Translations under genes and position numbers: made by a program | DNA from: Calonectria ilicicola | Taxonomy: Eukaryota > Ascomycota > Sordariomycetes > Hypocreales > Nectriaceae | DNA length: 64,000 nt | Direction: 5' to 3' | NCBI GenBank assembly: GCA_020809705.1 | Contig: CP085836.1 | Coordinates: 1,054,001 to 1,118,000 of the forward strand | Part shown: positions 1 to 11,685 of the stretch, piece after piece | Layout: every line of letters begins with the position of its first letter | How positions within the stretch are numbered: position 1 is the first letter of the stretch | The notes under the pieces: model-generated | What the model saw: the letters and a program-made list of their open reading frames with translations, nothing else | Database searches by the model: none | What the model was told of the DNA's origin: nothing

Positions 1-2
1 TT

Positions 3-161
3 TTCGCCCTGTTTATTCGTATTGGTGAATGATTTCGGGATAACGTCAAGGCACTTGACTTGAGCGGCGAGGTCGTGGATCCTCGCAAGGACATTGATGC
101 TTGCAAGAAGATAATCTTGCAATATTTTACACGTGCTGGTAATGGAGAACTCCAAATATAA
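3..161 (+). pseudogene. Possible 3' end of a gene cut by the window edge, with one in-frame TGA
   Basis: Reading from base 3, a coding-like frame runs to a TAA at 159-161 and is interrupted once by TGA at 30-32. The part after the TGA contains the stretch DLSGEVVDPRKDIDACKK, which has the charged, ordered look of real protein. I do not recognise the family. It could be the tail of a gene that starts to the left of the window, or a relic like the other nonsense-bearing genes here. The evidence is only frame openness and composition over 53 codons, so this is weak. Confidence 0.25.
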
Positions 162-1744
162 AATATCACAAACTCGTAGTTGCGGGATTTCCCGTGATTT
201 CTTCTCCAATATTCCAATATACCACAAGACCCATTATGGACGACAGAGTATGAAGGTAGTGGTGGGATGGTCCCAGAAGGCGAATGGGGGTCTCTCTGCT
301 TATCAGCGTGGACCTGCGAGAGGTTTCCGAGAGAACAACCCATTTCCAAAGAGTAGAGGAAGAGGCTGATGCGCGCTGTGAGAATGTGTGGTAAAAAAGC
401 AAGAGTGCAACGTGCCATATATAGCACGACTGCCGCAAGGCAGCCAGACTGAATATTTTGTTGTCACATGGAGGCTATGCGATGCTGCGGTTAGGGCTGA
501 GCTGCAGGAGTTCTCTAGTTGCACCATCCGCAATTAAATAACAACTTGGCCCGTCAGAGGCGAGCATTGTCAGTGTATTATTGGATTGGAATCCCACTCC
601 ATACAAAATAGGAATGAGACGTCTACATAAAATTACGTCATGTTTAGTACGATTCGAATCTCGACTGCACAATCTCCTCTTGCTCTGCCGCGTTGATGGA
701 GCACGATGTGCATATGCAGTGTAATGTTGGAACCACCAGCCGGTCGATGCGGTAAGCGGCGGACTAGATGCAAATCACCGAAGTACTGGTAGCATATCCA
801 TAACAGCCTGGATTGCAATATAATGTAGCCATTTTAATGGAAAGACACCAAAGGAAATTATTGATGCATTAGAAAGACCGTTGTTTAACTGTAAGAGTTT
901 GCATGGCCCAAAATCAGTCGGAATGACATTAAATTTGGGTGTGGGCCTGGAAAGATGAACTTACTGTTGCACTACCAATCATGCACAAACGCCTTCTTGA
1001 GATTACAACAAAGGCAGCGAGGAGTTTTCCCTTTAGTCTGGTTTGATCGATATCGTATTTTCAACCAGCCGCAGCCGCAGGTGGAGGCAGACAGCGGCCT
1101 CAAAAACAGGGGCTCGTTATGGTGAGCAGACTTTTTTATGCCTCGTTCTCTTCAAATGTGAGTGTGGCTGCCTCGAATTGTGCGTAGGCATAATTTCGGT
1201 AGGAGGCAATGGTAAGACCTTAGACTTGTTTTCCCTGACCCCAGCTTGGTACCTGAGGGCTTGGAACATCCCTACTTCAACTTTGACAAATGCCTAGTAT
1301 TAATCTGAACGCAAGATTATATTACTCAGATAAATTCTATCAGAATGCTTCAGTTGCCCGTTGAATTTCGGATCGTAGCAGCACGGAGCAGATGACACCT
1401 CGACCGACATCACTTTCGAGCGTCGAGAGGAGTACAGCGCACATTCCAAGCCCCCTTCCCGCCACACTGCCCGCACACCATCCCCCCTGATCTCAGCTCA
1501 CTTTTCTTGAACCTTTGTAAAGCATCTCTTGCCGCCCGGTTTGTAACAAAAGAACGCCTAGCTCACTGCAAATAGCGACGCCTTCATTCAGTAGACGAAA
1601 GGACCGTCGTGCCTGCCGGGCGCGCTGCAGTCTGCCCAAAAAACAGCCACCCCAAACCTCGTTGGCCCCAAGGTGGGTGGGTCATTGAGAGCTTTGTGTC
1701 CATGCTCGTACCAGCCGTGGTGAAAACAAACCCGGGAGCTTAGT

Positions 1745-1802
1745 GGCAGGGGCTTCTTCCTATGGCATGGCAAAGATTTTCGATAAATTATCGACACACC
1801 CC
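1745..1802 (+). repeat. Weak copy of the dispersed ATCGATAAAT repeat
   Basis: The core TTTTCGATAAATTATCGACACACCCC resembles the copy at 8121-8192, which has ATCGATAAATCG followed by the same ACACACCCCTC. The upstream half matches only loosely, so membership of this repeat family is tentative. Confidence 0.3.
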
Positions 1803-3040
1803 TCGCCCGTGGACCTGAGTTCGGATGGTCTATCTCCACCTCCAGAGTGGGTCAAATTACAGCGGTTTTGGAAATTTCCGACCAGGTAACGAATGCATTA
1901 GCAGCTCCGCCGAACAGGGTGGTATGTGGTTGAGAGAGCATGCATGTTCGGATGGCTCTAGGGTAGCCAGTACCGTACATGTGTTATTGAATTAAAACAA
2001 AAAAAATATTGTCGAGAATTCTCGTTCATTGCTGTGAGAGTAGGGCCAACCGAATCCACAGTCTAAATATTAGCACGAATCGCGCTGCTCAGGTAAGTAT
2101 GAGTGATTGAAAAGTAAAAGGTTTTATTTGATTACGGGTCAACAACAAACGAATTGTTAAATAAACGTGCATGTTGAAATAGGCAATGATTATAATGTGG
2201 CTTGTAAGATTTCTCATGTCTAATAACGGATCATCACTGACTTGGCGGCAGGTGCTCGCCTCTGAAGCCGCACTACAGCGCGTGTTGGTAATGCGTAAGT
2301 TAGCGGGGATTAGAAAAAAGATTCGGCTCGCTTCAGCCGCTCCAACATTGTGACTGGGGATGCAGTGACCTTCGGTGTGAATGGTGTCCCGTGACCACAA
2401 AAATGTTTACATGGTGACTGAGAAGGCATTCATAGTTTGATGATAGTCACGCGAAAACACGTCCTTGTCATTGGCGTAGGCGCGGCATCCTTTCACACCC
2501 CTCCCTGGTTGTCTTGTCCACCTCATCTCCGATCGATTACTATTCCATACGTGGAGTTACAGAATTGGCTTATTTCCCAAGGTCCATCATCTTTGGTTGG
2601 TAACCCCACTTCACAAGACAGGCTTGATGGAAAGAGCTAAGCGAGTCTGGGCACTCTCACCCAGATATGCTCCCAACTTCATATAGCTGATTTCTCAAGG
2701 TGAAGCCCAGGCATCTTCCTATTGCTACCGTTGCTAAATTTATCTCTTATGTGGTGCGTGTAGCGATGCTAATAATACGCTTTAACTTGTACTTTCCGTT
2801 AAGCCGTGGGATGGGAGGATTAGTAGTGACATTTGATCAGGTGGTGTAGACGTTGTCGCGCGACAGCATTCGGGGCTAAACCCAAGTATATTTGGCTAGG
2901 ATAGTATGCCGCACCATTGAAACCCTGTAGTTTAGTCACACAGATCCATCTGGCTGCAGATTCAGCGGCCAAGCTGCTGCTGCGATGAAAAGGCAACCGA
3001 CTGCCTCGTTTTCCGCGCGCACAGGTCCCTTCGCGTCACG

Positions 3041-3046
3041 TATAAA
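3041..3046 (+). promoter_or_regulatory. TATA-like box upstream of the calpain relic
   Basis: TATAAA lies 114-119 bp upstream of the ATG at 3160, with an A-rich stretch (3070-3090) between. Position is plausible for a fungal core promoter, but no transcript start is visible. Confidence 0.3.
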
Positions 3047-3159
3047 GCGAGCTCCATAACCTACTTTTCGAAATAAAAACAAAACACAGGTAAACGCACG
3101 CAAAGCTATTCTCAGGCATATCTTCCCTACGCGCTTTTCAGCATATCGGTGCTCCTACC

Positions 3160-6073
3160 ATGCACGGGTACAGCTCTTCCGAGGAGTCGGACGACCCACG
3201 CCGGCCTCGCGCCCCGCTCCCGACTCGCAGTAGCAATGACGACCAGAAAAAAAAGAAGAAGACGAAGCTCCCCCCCCAAAAGTCCATCAATCGGATTTGG
3301 AAGAAGTTTTCTAAGCGAAAATTCCACAAGGCGCTTGCCGTCCTCCCATTTGATCCAGTTACACCTCCCGCCATTTTAGACCAGCCCAATGAACTGCTAT
3401 CCGCGGGATACGACCGGGCAGTCGAAGAGTGCCAGCGCAAAGTGCAAAAAATCATTAACGAGTGTAGGCGAGTGAATATGCGATACAGAGACCCAGGTTT
3501 TGACCTCGTGAGTCATTTGAACCTGATTGCAAATAACGTATCTGCTGACAATTGATTGCGAGGATTGGGATCTCAAGTACCAAAAGGCAAATTGCTTGAA
3601 CAGCCTTGGCAACCAAAAGTTTGAAATCTCGAGAACCACCCTGCTGAGCTCCTGAGCTGTTGTACCTAAAGCTGTGAAGCGCATCCACGAAATCTACGAG
3701 AATCCTACATTTTTAAAAGATATCGACAGTGGTGATATTAAACAGGGAGGGCTTGGCGATTGCTGGATTATTGCTGCTCTTTCAGCGCTTTGCAATGTCA
3801 AAGATGGCGTCAAGCGTGCTTGCGTGGCGCATGATACTAGTACGTCTACCCAGCACGAGAAAAAAAATACCCCATTAACAGCCCGTTACTAACTGTAATC
3901 AGAGGTGGGAATTTATGGCTTTGTTTTCTGCCGCGATGGAGAGTGGATTTATTCCATTGTTGATGACAAGCTCTACCTCAAGTCGCCGACATGGGATTCT
4001 CCAAGTATGCAGCGCAACCTTCTCCAGCAGATTGATCGCGAGGATGTCGAGAGTGTATACAGAAAAACCTACCAGACTGGCTCTAAGGCGCTCTTCTTCG
4101 GCCAGTGCAAAGACCAGAACGAGACTTGGGTCCCTCTGATCGAGAAGGCCTATGCCAAGGCGCACGGTGACTACGATTCTCTGTCTGGTGGCTGGATCGG
4201 CGAGGGACTGGAGGATCTCTCTGGCGGTGTTACTACGGAGCTGCTGACTTCTGACATTCTGGATACTGATGAGTTTTGGGCGAATAACATGTCCAGGGTG
4301 AACGAAGAGTTCCTGCTTGGTGCTTCCACTGGTCTTCTCGAGCACGGCTACGGTGACCGTAATGGTATTGCCGAGGGCCATGCTTATGTCGTTATGGAGG
4401 CCAGAACGCTCAAAAATGGGCAGCGCTTAGTGAAGCTCAGAAATCCCTGGGGCAAGGTCCGTAGAGGTATCTGGGAAGGTGCATGGAGTGATGGATCCAA
4501 GGAGTGGACTAGGGAGATTCAGGAGGAGCTGGGTCACAAGTTTGGCAATGACTCCGTCTTTTGGATTTCTTACGAGGACCTCCTGAAGAAGTATTCTCAT
4601 TTAGATTGCACACGTCTATTCCGAGACCCCGACTGGCGATGTTGCCAACGGTGGATCGGTGTCGACGTTCCCTGGAAGGCCGAGTACCACGAAAAGTTCC
4701 ACATCAAGCTTACCAAGGACTCACCCCTCGTCCTGGTGCTCTCACAACTTGACAAGCGATACTTTAAGGGTCTCCATGGCCAATACACCTTCCGCCTGCA
4801 CTTCCGCCTTCACGACCTTGACCGACCTGACGCAGAAGACTACATTGTGCGTTCGCACGGCAACTACCTGATGAACCGATCCGTCTCCGTTGAGCTTCCC
4901 GATATGGATGCTGGTACATATGTCGTCTACCTAAAGGTCACCGGTGAGCGAGACTAATCTGCGTCCTCGGTAGAAGAAGTTGTCAAGCGCGAGTGTTCCG
5001 GACGAGTCCAAAACGAGAAGCTCGCTCAGGTCGGCTACGCCTACGATTTGGCCCACAGCAAGGCCTGGGACCACATGGACAAGGTTGCTAAGCTGCGCAA
5101 GAAGAAGGACCAGAAAAAGGCCTCTGGAATTCGCCAGAAGGAGCGACGTCACATGTGGGAGAGGCGAAACGTGAACCGCAAGGTCACAAAGAAGCAGTCT
5201 CTGAAGAATAAGGAGAAGAACAAGTCCCGACGCGAGGCTTGGGAGGCAGAGCAAGACGCTAAGGAGGCTAAGGAAAAGGCCGAGAAAGAAGCCAAGGAGA
5301 AGGCGGAGAATGAGGCCAAGAAGAAGGCCGAGCAAGAGGTTAAGGAGAAAGCTGCCGAGGAGAAGGTTGAGGAGAAGGTGGAAGAGAAGACTGAGGATAA
5401 GACTGAAGAGACGACTGAGGAGAAGACTGAGGAGAAGCCCTCCGAGGACAAGGACTCTAATGAACAGTCTCACGAAGATGCCAAGGTTGTCGATGACACC
5501 AATGCATCTGTCTCTACGTCCTCCCCTCAAGACACCCCCAAATCTGAGCATTCTACAGTTACTGCTTCCACTGAGACCAAGCAGGGGATACCTCCTGTGA
5601 GCGGAGCCCCTCCACCGCTTGCACCTCCTGAGCCTGTTGTCGAGGAGAAGAGCACCAGACCAGCATATGATTCTGCAGGTGACTCTTCTGATTCACCCGT
5701 TGAAGATTGGGAGGAGCTCTATAGCAGTGACGACATGACCCGTAAGCCACGCGTCACTTCGCACTCACCTGCTCCCCGTGATGACTACGACACTGAGGAG
5801 GAGAAGATGCCGGACCCATGGAACGCCATCTGCGTTGTCGGAGTCCGCGTCTATTCCAAGGACGAGAACCTCGAGCTGCGCATCGTCATGGAGGGAGGCG
5901 GCCTGCTCGAGGACGGCATGGGTGAAAAGGGAGCTCCCGACCTGGACGATGGAGCGAATAACGCGGCAGGCGTCTGTGCAGGTGGGGGAGATGCTTCCGG
6001 CGAGGGGACGAATGAGAAAGCTGAAGGGGGAAGGCTCGAGGTTGACGAGAACGGCAAAGCGGTTGGCGGATAA
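3160..6073 (+). pseudogene. Fungal calpain-like cysteine protease with two in-frame stops
   Basis: Encodes a fungal calpain-family (peptidase C2) thiol protease. Three exons are deduced: 3160-3507, 3563-3839 and 3903-6073, with introns of 55 and 63 bp that both have CTGAC/CTAAC-like branch sites. The catalytic parts are all visible: GGLGDCW (active Cys), EGHAYVVMEA (His) and LRNPWG (Asn), followed by a beta-rich C2-like domain. Then come a lysine/glutamate-rich coiled segment (about 5100-5460) and a conserved C-terminal block around DPWNAICVVG. The frame is continuous across the exons except for TGA at 3653-3655, just before the protease core, and TAA at 4955-4957 after the C2-like domain. 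The second is a single C-to-T step from CAA. Nothing else is broken, so this looks like a recently disabled gene. A 29-bp GT-AG interval around the second stop is too short for a fungal intron. Genuine readthrough is possible but less likely. Confidence 0.85.
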
Positions 6074-6208
6074 CAATAAAAGTGGCGGCGACCTTTGGCT
6101 AGTAAACATCAAATTACACGAACCGTTGGCCGTGTCATGGTGAGAGCAAGTAACTATTTATGTACAGACTCAGAAACAGATAAAGTACTTGATAAATTCC
6201 ACTCCTTC

Positions 6209-7412
6209 TCAGCCCACTAGAGTAGATGTATCAGAGTCCCAGCTGTTTGAAGTATCACAGGCCTCCGAGAATGAAGTATCCGAGTGCCCTAGGGCTGGAG
6301 AAGATTCGGTTACATTTACATCATTAAAATCCTCCAGGCTTAAAGGATCAAAATCCTCCGAGTCTGGGTATGAAGCATGTGTTTGCCAAAATCTGGCAAC
6401 AGGACCCCAGGACTCATTCAATTCCTCAGCATGTATTGCAAAATCGAAAATTGAGTCATGCAGCAGGGGTCCATCGCTTAACTGACAATTCAACTCTACC
6501 AGCATCGCATATGCCTTGCGCAGGAACATTTCAGCTGCAACCGAAGGTGGTTTCTCGGTTCGACCGGAAATTATGCATGCTGCGCTGCAAACGTCCTGGC
6601 AAACATTTCTGAAATGAATGGAATCCGATAGTTGCTTATTTTGCCTGAGGAAGCTTAGGCTAGCTGCTAAAAGCGACAAAATTGGAATAAACATGACCTC
6701 TGTTGCCTCACCTATGTCATGGCTTATTTTTTGCCTAGTGATGCGGAATAGTTGTTTATAAGCTGAAGCGCTAGGTAGGGGGATCTGGCATGACAACAAA
6801 GGATCTATCGGGAAGAACCCACGTAGCCAACCATAGTCTAACCTTTTGGCCCCCTTGTTGGCTCTGAACCTATTGAAGCATTTAAGATAGGACAAACAGT
6901 GTCTGATTGATCTCTGTGCGCCATCTTCAGCACCGATTTTGAGCACTGTTAGTGCTTTGTGAATGTCGTCATGAGCCTGCTCCTTTCGCATTTGTTAGTA
7001 CCGTACTTCGTGACTAAGGGAGTCTCTTACTCCTAAAATCCAAACGTTTCCATTTTTTTGAAACGACGGTGGCTGATTTGAAAGGGGCGATGTACAGTTT
7101 GATGGGGCCGTCCCTGAGCTGGACGTAAATGAAATCCTCTGATAGCTTCACTAAGACCACTCGCTGTGCATGGATCTGCTCCAGAATGCTGAACAAGGTC
7201 TGTGCGATATAATGTGTTGTCGGTTTGTCAAAAGAGCCACCACAGGCAAGCCGCAATTTTGCTAAGGACCCGAGCATTGTTCTATCAATCATCGGAACCC
7301 CAGCGGAGGTTGAAAGAAGCAATATACCAGAGCATCTGCGCAGGCGAGAGGTTACTTCTTCCTCGGCCACCTCGGGTGGGGTTGGTGTTGTAGGGCTATC
7401 GGTCATTATCAT
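6209..7412 (-). CDS. Unrecognised protein, two exons
   Basis: I do not recognise this gene. Exon 1 runs 7412-7031 and exon 2 from 6954 to 6209. The donor is GTAAGA at 7030, TACTAAC near 6998 serves as branch site, and the acceptor AAAG at 6955 restores the frame (a second acceptor at 6946 also would), giving about 375 residues. The nearest acceptor after the branch site, CAG at 6977, would throw the frame off, which is why the later one is chosen. Exon 1 contains an ordered hydrophobic region (SGILLLSTSAGVPMIDRT, then SILEQIHAQRVVLVKLSE). Exon 2 starts with a helical, basic segment and ends in an acidic serine-rich tail. No catalytic motif, signal peptide or membrane span is obvious. The start could be either ATG at 7412 or 7406. 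Confidence 0.5.
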
Positions 7413-8974
7413 TCTTTTTGTCGCAATTTGTTTGTTTTCTTTTTGCAAAGAAGAATACTGACATCGGAACCAGACCCCAAGGCAAAGGGCCAAGTTAATG
7501 AATGCCCCATCGCATTGGCGACGACTGCGGGGATGTGCGACGGCTCGCCACAAAAAATTGCCTCAGAAAAAGCAATTCCAGAAACGAGCTTCGTCAAATT
7601 GCCGGCTACGGCAAAAATGAAGTGACACTCCACTGATGCGTGTTGCAATACTGGCCTATATCCCTTTTGACAAGCTTGAATAGGTTACATTAGTAGGAAT
7701 GTGAAATATGAGTGATCAGTGACTTCATTTTCTCAACTGAGGCCGTCCCCGAATGAGAGTGTGACTGTTGAGATACTGGATTGGAAAGCTCCCGGGTAGG
7801 AAAAGACCACACACACACACAAACTTAGAGCGTGCTCTCGGCTGCAATCTGTGACGACATGCTTACTCCCTCTATGAGCATCACACGTAACCCGTGACGT
7901 TGCTTCTCAGAGTGGTTCAGGGCGCTGCCGCAAAGCTCCTCGGCTACTCGAACCCGGACTGGTGCACGTCTCAGGGGGTCGGTCAGTCCTTTCCCTCCCC
8001 TGATTGAACCCAGGTCAGAACACCAAGAGGTTGCCAAAGCAAGCTTGGTATAATGATACCTACGTATCCATTGATCGTCCATCCCCAATAGGGACTGGTG
8101 TCTCTGGGCGTGTATCCAAATGTCGGGGAGGACGAAACACAGGGGTCTGCCCAATGATCGTGTCAGAAAATCGATAAATCGTCCGACACACCCCTCCCTT
8201 TGGTGTGCCAACATCGTGCTGACGCAGTGCGACGGGGCGCACGGGCCGAGATTTTCCAATGGGGATGCTGAATTGGATGATCCGAGCCTCAGCCCTGCAG
8301 ATCCACGTCCCCGACCCACACTTTAGGGGCGGGTGGGGGCATGCAACCGCTTGATCTGAAGGGGGCGTGGGCGTGGGCGGGGGATGACTGACTCGTCGAA
8401 AGCCCACTCGTCCTGGGGCGTCTGGCACACCCATGCCCCGCTCCTGAGCTGCGGTTGGGGGGAGGGCTGACACCTGTGCCACCGAATCGAGCTATTTTGA
8501 TTGTTGTGATGGAGAACATGCATAACGAGAATATCTCTCACTCTTTGTCACACTCTTCGGGGTGGTGCCGTTGCTAACCAATGCATAGCACGGGCAGGCA
8601 GTTCGTCCACCTGAGTACGAGCTCATGACCCGCAACTTTGGCGCATGTGGACTGCGCTTGCTACCCACACCACACCAAGCGCCATACGTTTGATCCAGGA
8701 CATAAACTGTCTCTGTTGTTGTCTCCCATTGCGCATCTCGCCCGACCGTAGCCGTAGAGAACCCGTGCTAATGGGGCAAGACCTGCAGCTGGTATCCATC
8801 GCATGCAAGGATAGTGACGTGACGGGTGGATGAGAGCTCGCTCGATTAGTTCAGCAATACTGGTCCGGGCTCATCTCTCCCAACCCGGGCTTTAAGGATG
8901 AGATGGTCGTAGGATTTAGGCAACTTGGTCTTCTCTCTTTCTCCCCGTCGTGACAGACGTATGATCAATTTATC
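7413..8974. other. Gene-poor, GC-rich intergenic stretch
   Basis: No supported gene. It contains a CA microsatellite at about 7809-7822, a dispersed-repeat copy at 8121-8192 and G/C-skewed low-complexity sequence around 8325-8480. Open frames here overlap on both strands with proline/histidine-rich composition, typical of non-coding GC-rich DNA. Confidence 0.5.
8121..8192 (+). repeat. Dispersed repeat copy (ATCGATAAAT family)
   Basis: Shares an ordered series of short blocks with three copies near 52.8-53.2 kb: an ACGAAACACAGGGGTCTG-type block, CCAATGATCG, then CAGAAAATCGATAAATCG. The order and spacing are conserved over about 60 bp, so this is a real repeat family rather than a chance short match. 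Confidence 0.55.
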
Positions 8975-10174
8975 ATGTCTTTGGAGCAGTGTTCGACGGC
9001 CAACACCCAGCATGTATCAGAAACTACGCCTCTGACATTTGCAGAGAATGCCAACGAGCCACCGAATGAGAATACCCAGCTTACTTCGATGCCCGCGCCC
9101 GTAGGTAACAACATGGAAAAAAAACTAGACATTATCGGTGTGGAAACACTGCTTCAGATGGTCAAACTTCCGAAAAATGACCTTGTATTCTGGTTCTGCC
9201 AAATTGCCGTCTTTATTTTGCCAATAGTCATTATGATCCCGACCGGATACTACATGGTCAGCAGGCCTGATAGCCAAGGCTCTATGAAAGCATGCACACA
9301 ATGCGCACAAAATATACGCAGGATAACTCTTTTGTGGAACGGATACTGTGAGGACCTTTGCTGGTCTGTGTGCACCCGAAAATTGACCATATGCGCCCTT
9401 AGTGAGGTGTTGAAGACGAAATTGGCCCGCAGGGTTGATGCTCGGTCTACAAAGGTCTGCAGAAAGGTTGCATCAATTCCAACCGCCGTCAGGTATCTGG
9501 CTAAATGCTACAGCCTATTTTGGATCATAGTGAGCCTGGGAGGAATACTTGCATTGGGCGGCATGGCTTTGTTTGTGGTAGCGTCACTGTTTTATTTGAC
9601 GTTCTTCTCTCCATTGACAGAAGAGATACAAAGGCTCAAGAAAGATGTACAAGACAAATTGTGAGTGGATTCCTTCCATGGAGAGGGATGAGAGATTGTC
9701 TACTTACCGATCACCAGAGAGTCCGAGACATCTATCGACCAAAAGAGTAGTTCGCGGACGATTTCAAGTGCCGATAACTCCATCGGATTTCATGACAGCG
9801 AGACGGATATCAAAATTGCAATTTCAAGATATCGCCAGTCATTGATGAAATTAGATTACGCGCGGTTCGCCTTCAAGGGTGTTTTACTCCTTACAAACAC
9901 CATCATGATTCTTCGTTTGCAATTGGACCAAGACAGTGTGGCCATGTTCAAATGGATAGAACAGTTGTTGAGCCTTGGAGAAGATGTGATAAAATATTTG
10001 CAACAGAGGCTTTCTTTACGGGAGCTTGCGAGAGTAATATCCACCACGCCAAACCAAGAACCCATGTCTTTGGTTGACATGGCATGCGATTTTGTTTTGA
10101 GATTCATTTACCGGCCACGCAAATCCATCTGTGCAAACCACCATAAAAACAAGCCGCCTAGTTCACCATGTTGA
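8975..10174 (+). CDS. Unrecognised multi-span membrane protein, two exons
   Basis: Exon 1 is 8975-9660 and exon 2 is 9718-10174. The 57-bp intron starts GTGAGT at 9661 and ends CACCAG at 9717, and joining these preserves the frame, giving about 380 residues. The N-terminus is polar, with a cluster of Asn, Thr and Pro. Strong hydrophobic segments lie near residues 70-95 (FWFCQIAVFILPIVIMIPTG) and 180-212 (WIIVSLGGILALGGMALFVV), with a weaker one near 275-294 after the intron. Between the first two are several cysteines (CTQCAQ, CEDLCWSVC). Residues after the intron start with a serine-rich, probably cytosolic stretch. This suggests an integral membrane protein, but no family is recognised. No stops or frameshifts are visible, unlike several neighbours. 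Confidence 0.62.
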
Positions 10175-11685
10175 ATCAGATCTCTCATGCTTGTGGGAAT
10201 AACTGCAGAGGGAAGCGGGACGGAACAGGACGGGACGGGACGGATGACGGCAACCACAGCCTACACCTCATTTCTACTACTAAACTTCGATCTAGTTAGA
10301 TATTATTTCCAGATAGGTATCTGCAAGACGAGGCATAGATATTGGTCCGTTACCCTACATACAATTCTCCAGTGCGTTTAGGTTGGGCCCCTCGTGCCAT
10401 CATCTCACCAGATCAATGAGTGCCTTTGACGGCGAATTCGCCGTGTCTTCTGTGTTTACGGCGCCCCAAGAACACATTCTTGCACAACTTCTCCCTGAAC
10501 ATCGAGCTCGGTATCGGGAGACCATATATTGCACTTCCAATGGCCACTCCTCTCAGCTCCCCCTTTTGCGTTACCGGCTGCTACCACCTATACCTCCCTG
10601 CGCCTTTATCTAGCTGCACCAGAACTAGGACTAGGAATAACACATATGAGAGTACAACTATAACTACAAGCACAGCTGCAGTCAAGGCCACCACTACAAC
10701 CTTGGAATTAATTTTCTTCTCCCTGTTTCTCCGTTTGTCCTCTTTGCGCTGCCAGATAAGTGTGGCACCCCTTGCGGGACACCATTTATGACCAACGAAA
10801 AGCACACCCCCCGCTCCAAATCGTAGTCAATATATCGAGGTAATATTCACAGAATACATACAGTAACATCATATTGCTTTTGAGCTTGAGCATAGCCCCA
10901 CCTAATAATGATTCTTGTTCCGCATATTAGCTGGTTATCTCTACGTAACGTGGCGAGTTATTAACAATATTGAACGTAGCGAGTTAAACATCATACACAA
11001 TATCTTATAATCTAGTTCTGTTCTGTGTATTTTCTTTTCTGGCTCTATGGCGATCTAATGTTAATAATGAGAAGGATGTACATCTATAAACATCATACTC
11101 TCAACTGCCAAGGGACAAGGTAAGGGCTAATATGATTCCTTGGCCGACGATATTTTGTGATGCGCGCTTGTATCTATGTCCATGCGTCCCTCAATCATGT
11201 GGATACATACTGTACATACCACGGATAGGTATTAACAAGCCATTTCGCATTTATGGACGAGAATACGTCAATAATTCCTTTTCTCCCTTTTCCCAGCTAT
11301 CAGCCATGGTGGCCCCTTTTGACTAATTAACCTCCAAGCAAGTATTCTGCAATCATCCATTCTTGACCTTCGCTGCAGCCCACGAGTCTGGTCACAGAGA
11401 AGAGGGGCAGCTTTCTTCATCCCACGGAGAGTAATTTATTGCTTCACAAGAATTCCGTTCAAAACAAGCGGAGTGCGCCCATTGGAGCTCATGATAAATG
11501 AGCAGATCTTTTCATCAAAATTTCCAAGTCTCTATGTCATCCACATCATCGCGTACCGAAATAATTTGAACCAATTGAATTATTCGTGGGCATTTTCACT
11601 TATCTTTCTGTCTTCATAATCATACTTTTGTCCACAAGGAAGATCCGCCTCGCGTTTCTCTCCTGAATGTCACCCAACTGATGGA
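10175..11685. other. AT-rich intergenic stretch
   Basis: No supported gene. A short minus-strand frame at 10581-10805 has one valine/leucine-rich hydrophobic run but no family resemblance and no splice context. The 10800-11300 part is AT-rich with scattered ATATC-type words. Confidence 0.45.

Larger units (their letters stand above)
162..3159. other. Gene-poor stretch
   Basis: About 3 kb without a convincing gene. Open frames are short, overlap on both strands and show no domain. The only structured items noticed are a weak copy of a dispersed repeat near 1745-1802 and a TATAAA box at 3041-3046 ahead of the calpain relic. Confidence 0.5.

Noticed and set aside
4946..4974. A 29-bp intron removing the second calpain stop
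   Set aside because: It has GT-AG ends and a branch-like word but is below the minimum fungal intron length.
5149..5551. Long minus-strand frames opposite the calpain Lys/Glu-rich segment
   Set aside because: Serine/leucine-rich shadows of the coding strand's AAG/GAG codons.
6977..7030. Shorter intron in the 6.2-7.4 kb gene
   Set aside because: Ideal branch site and CAG acceptor, but the phases do not match and a stop follows; the acceptor at 6955 keeps the frame.
10581..10805. Small hydrophobic minus-strand protein
   Set aside because: One valine/leucine run in a 74-codon frame without splice context or relatives; likely chance.
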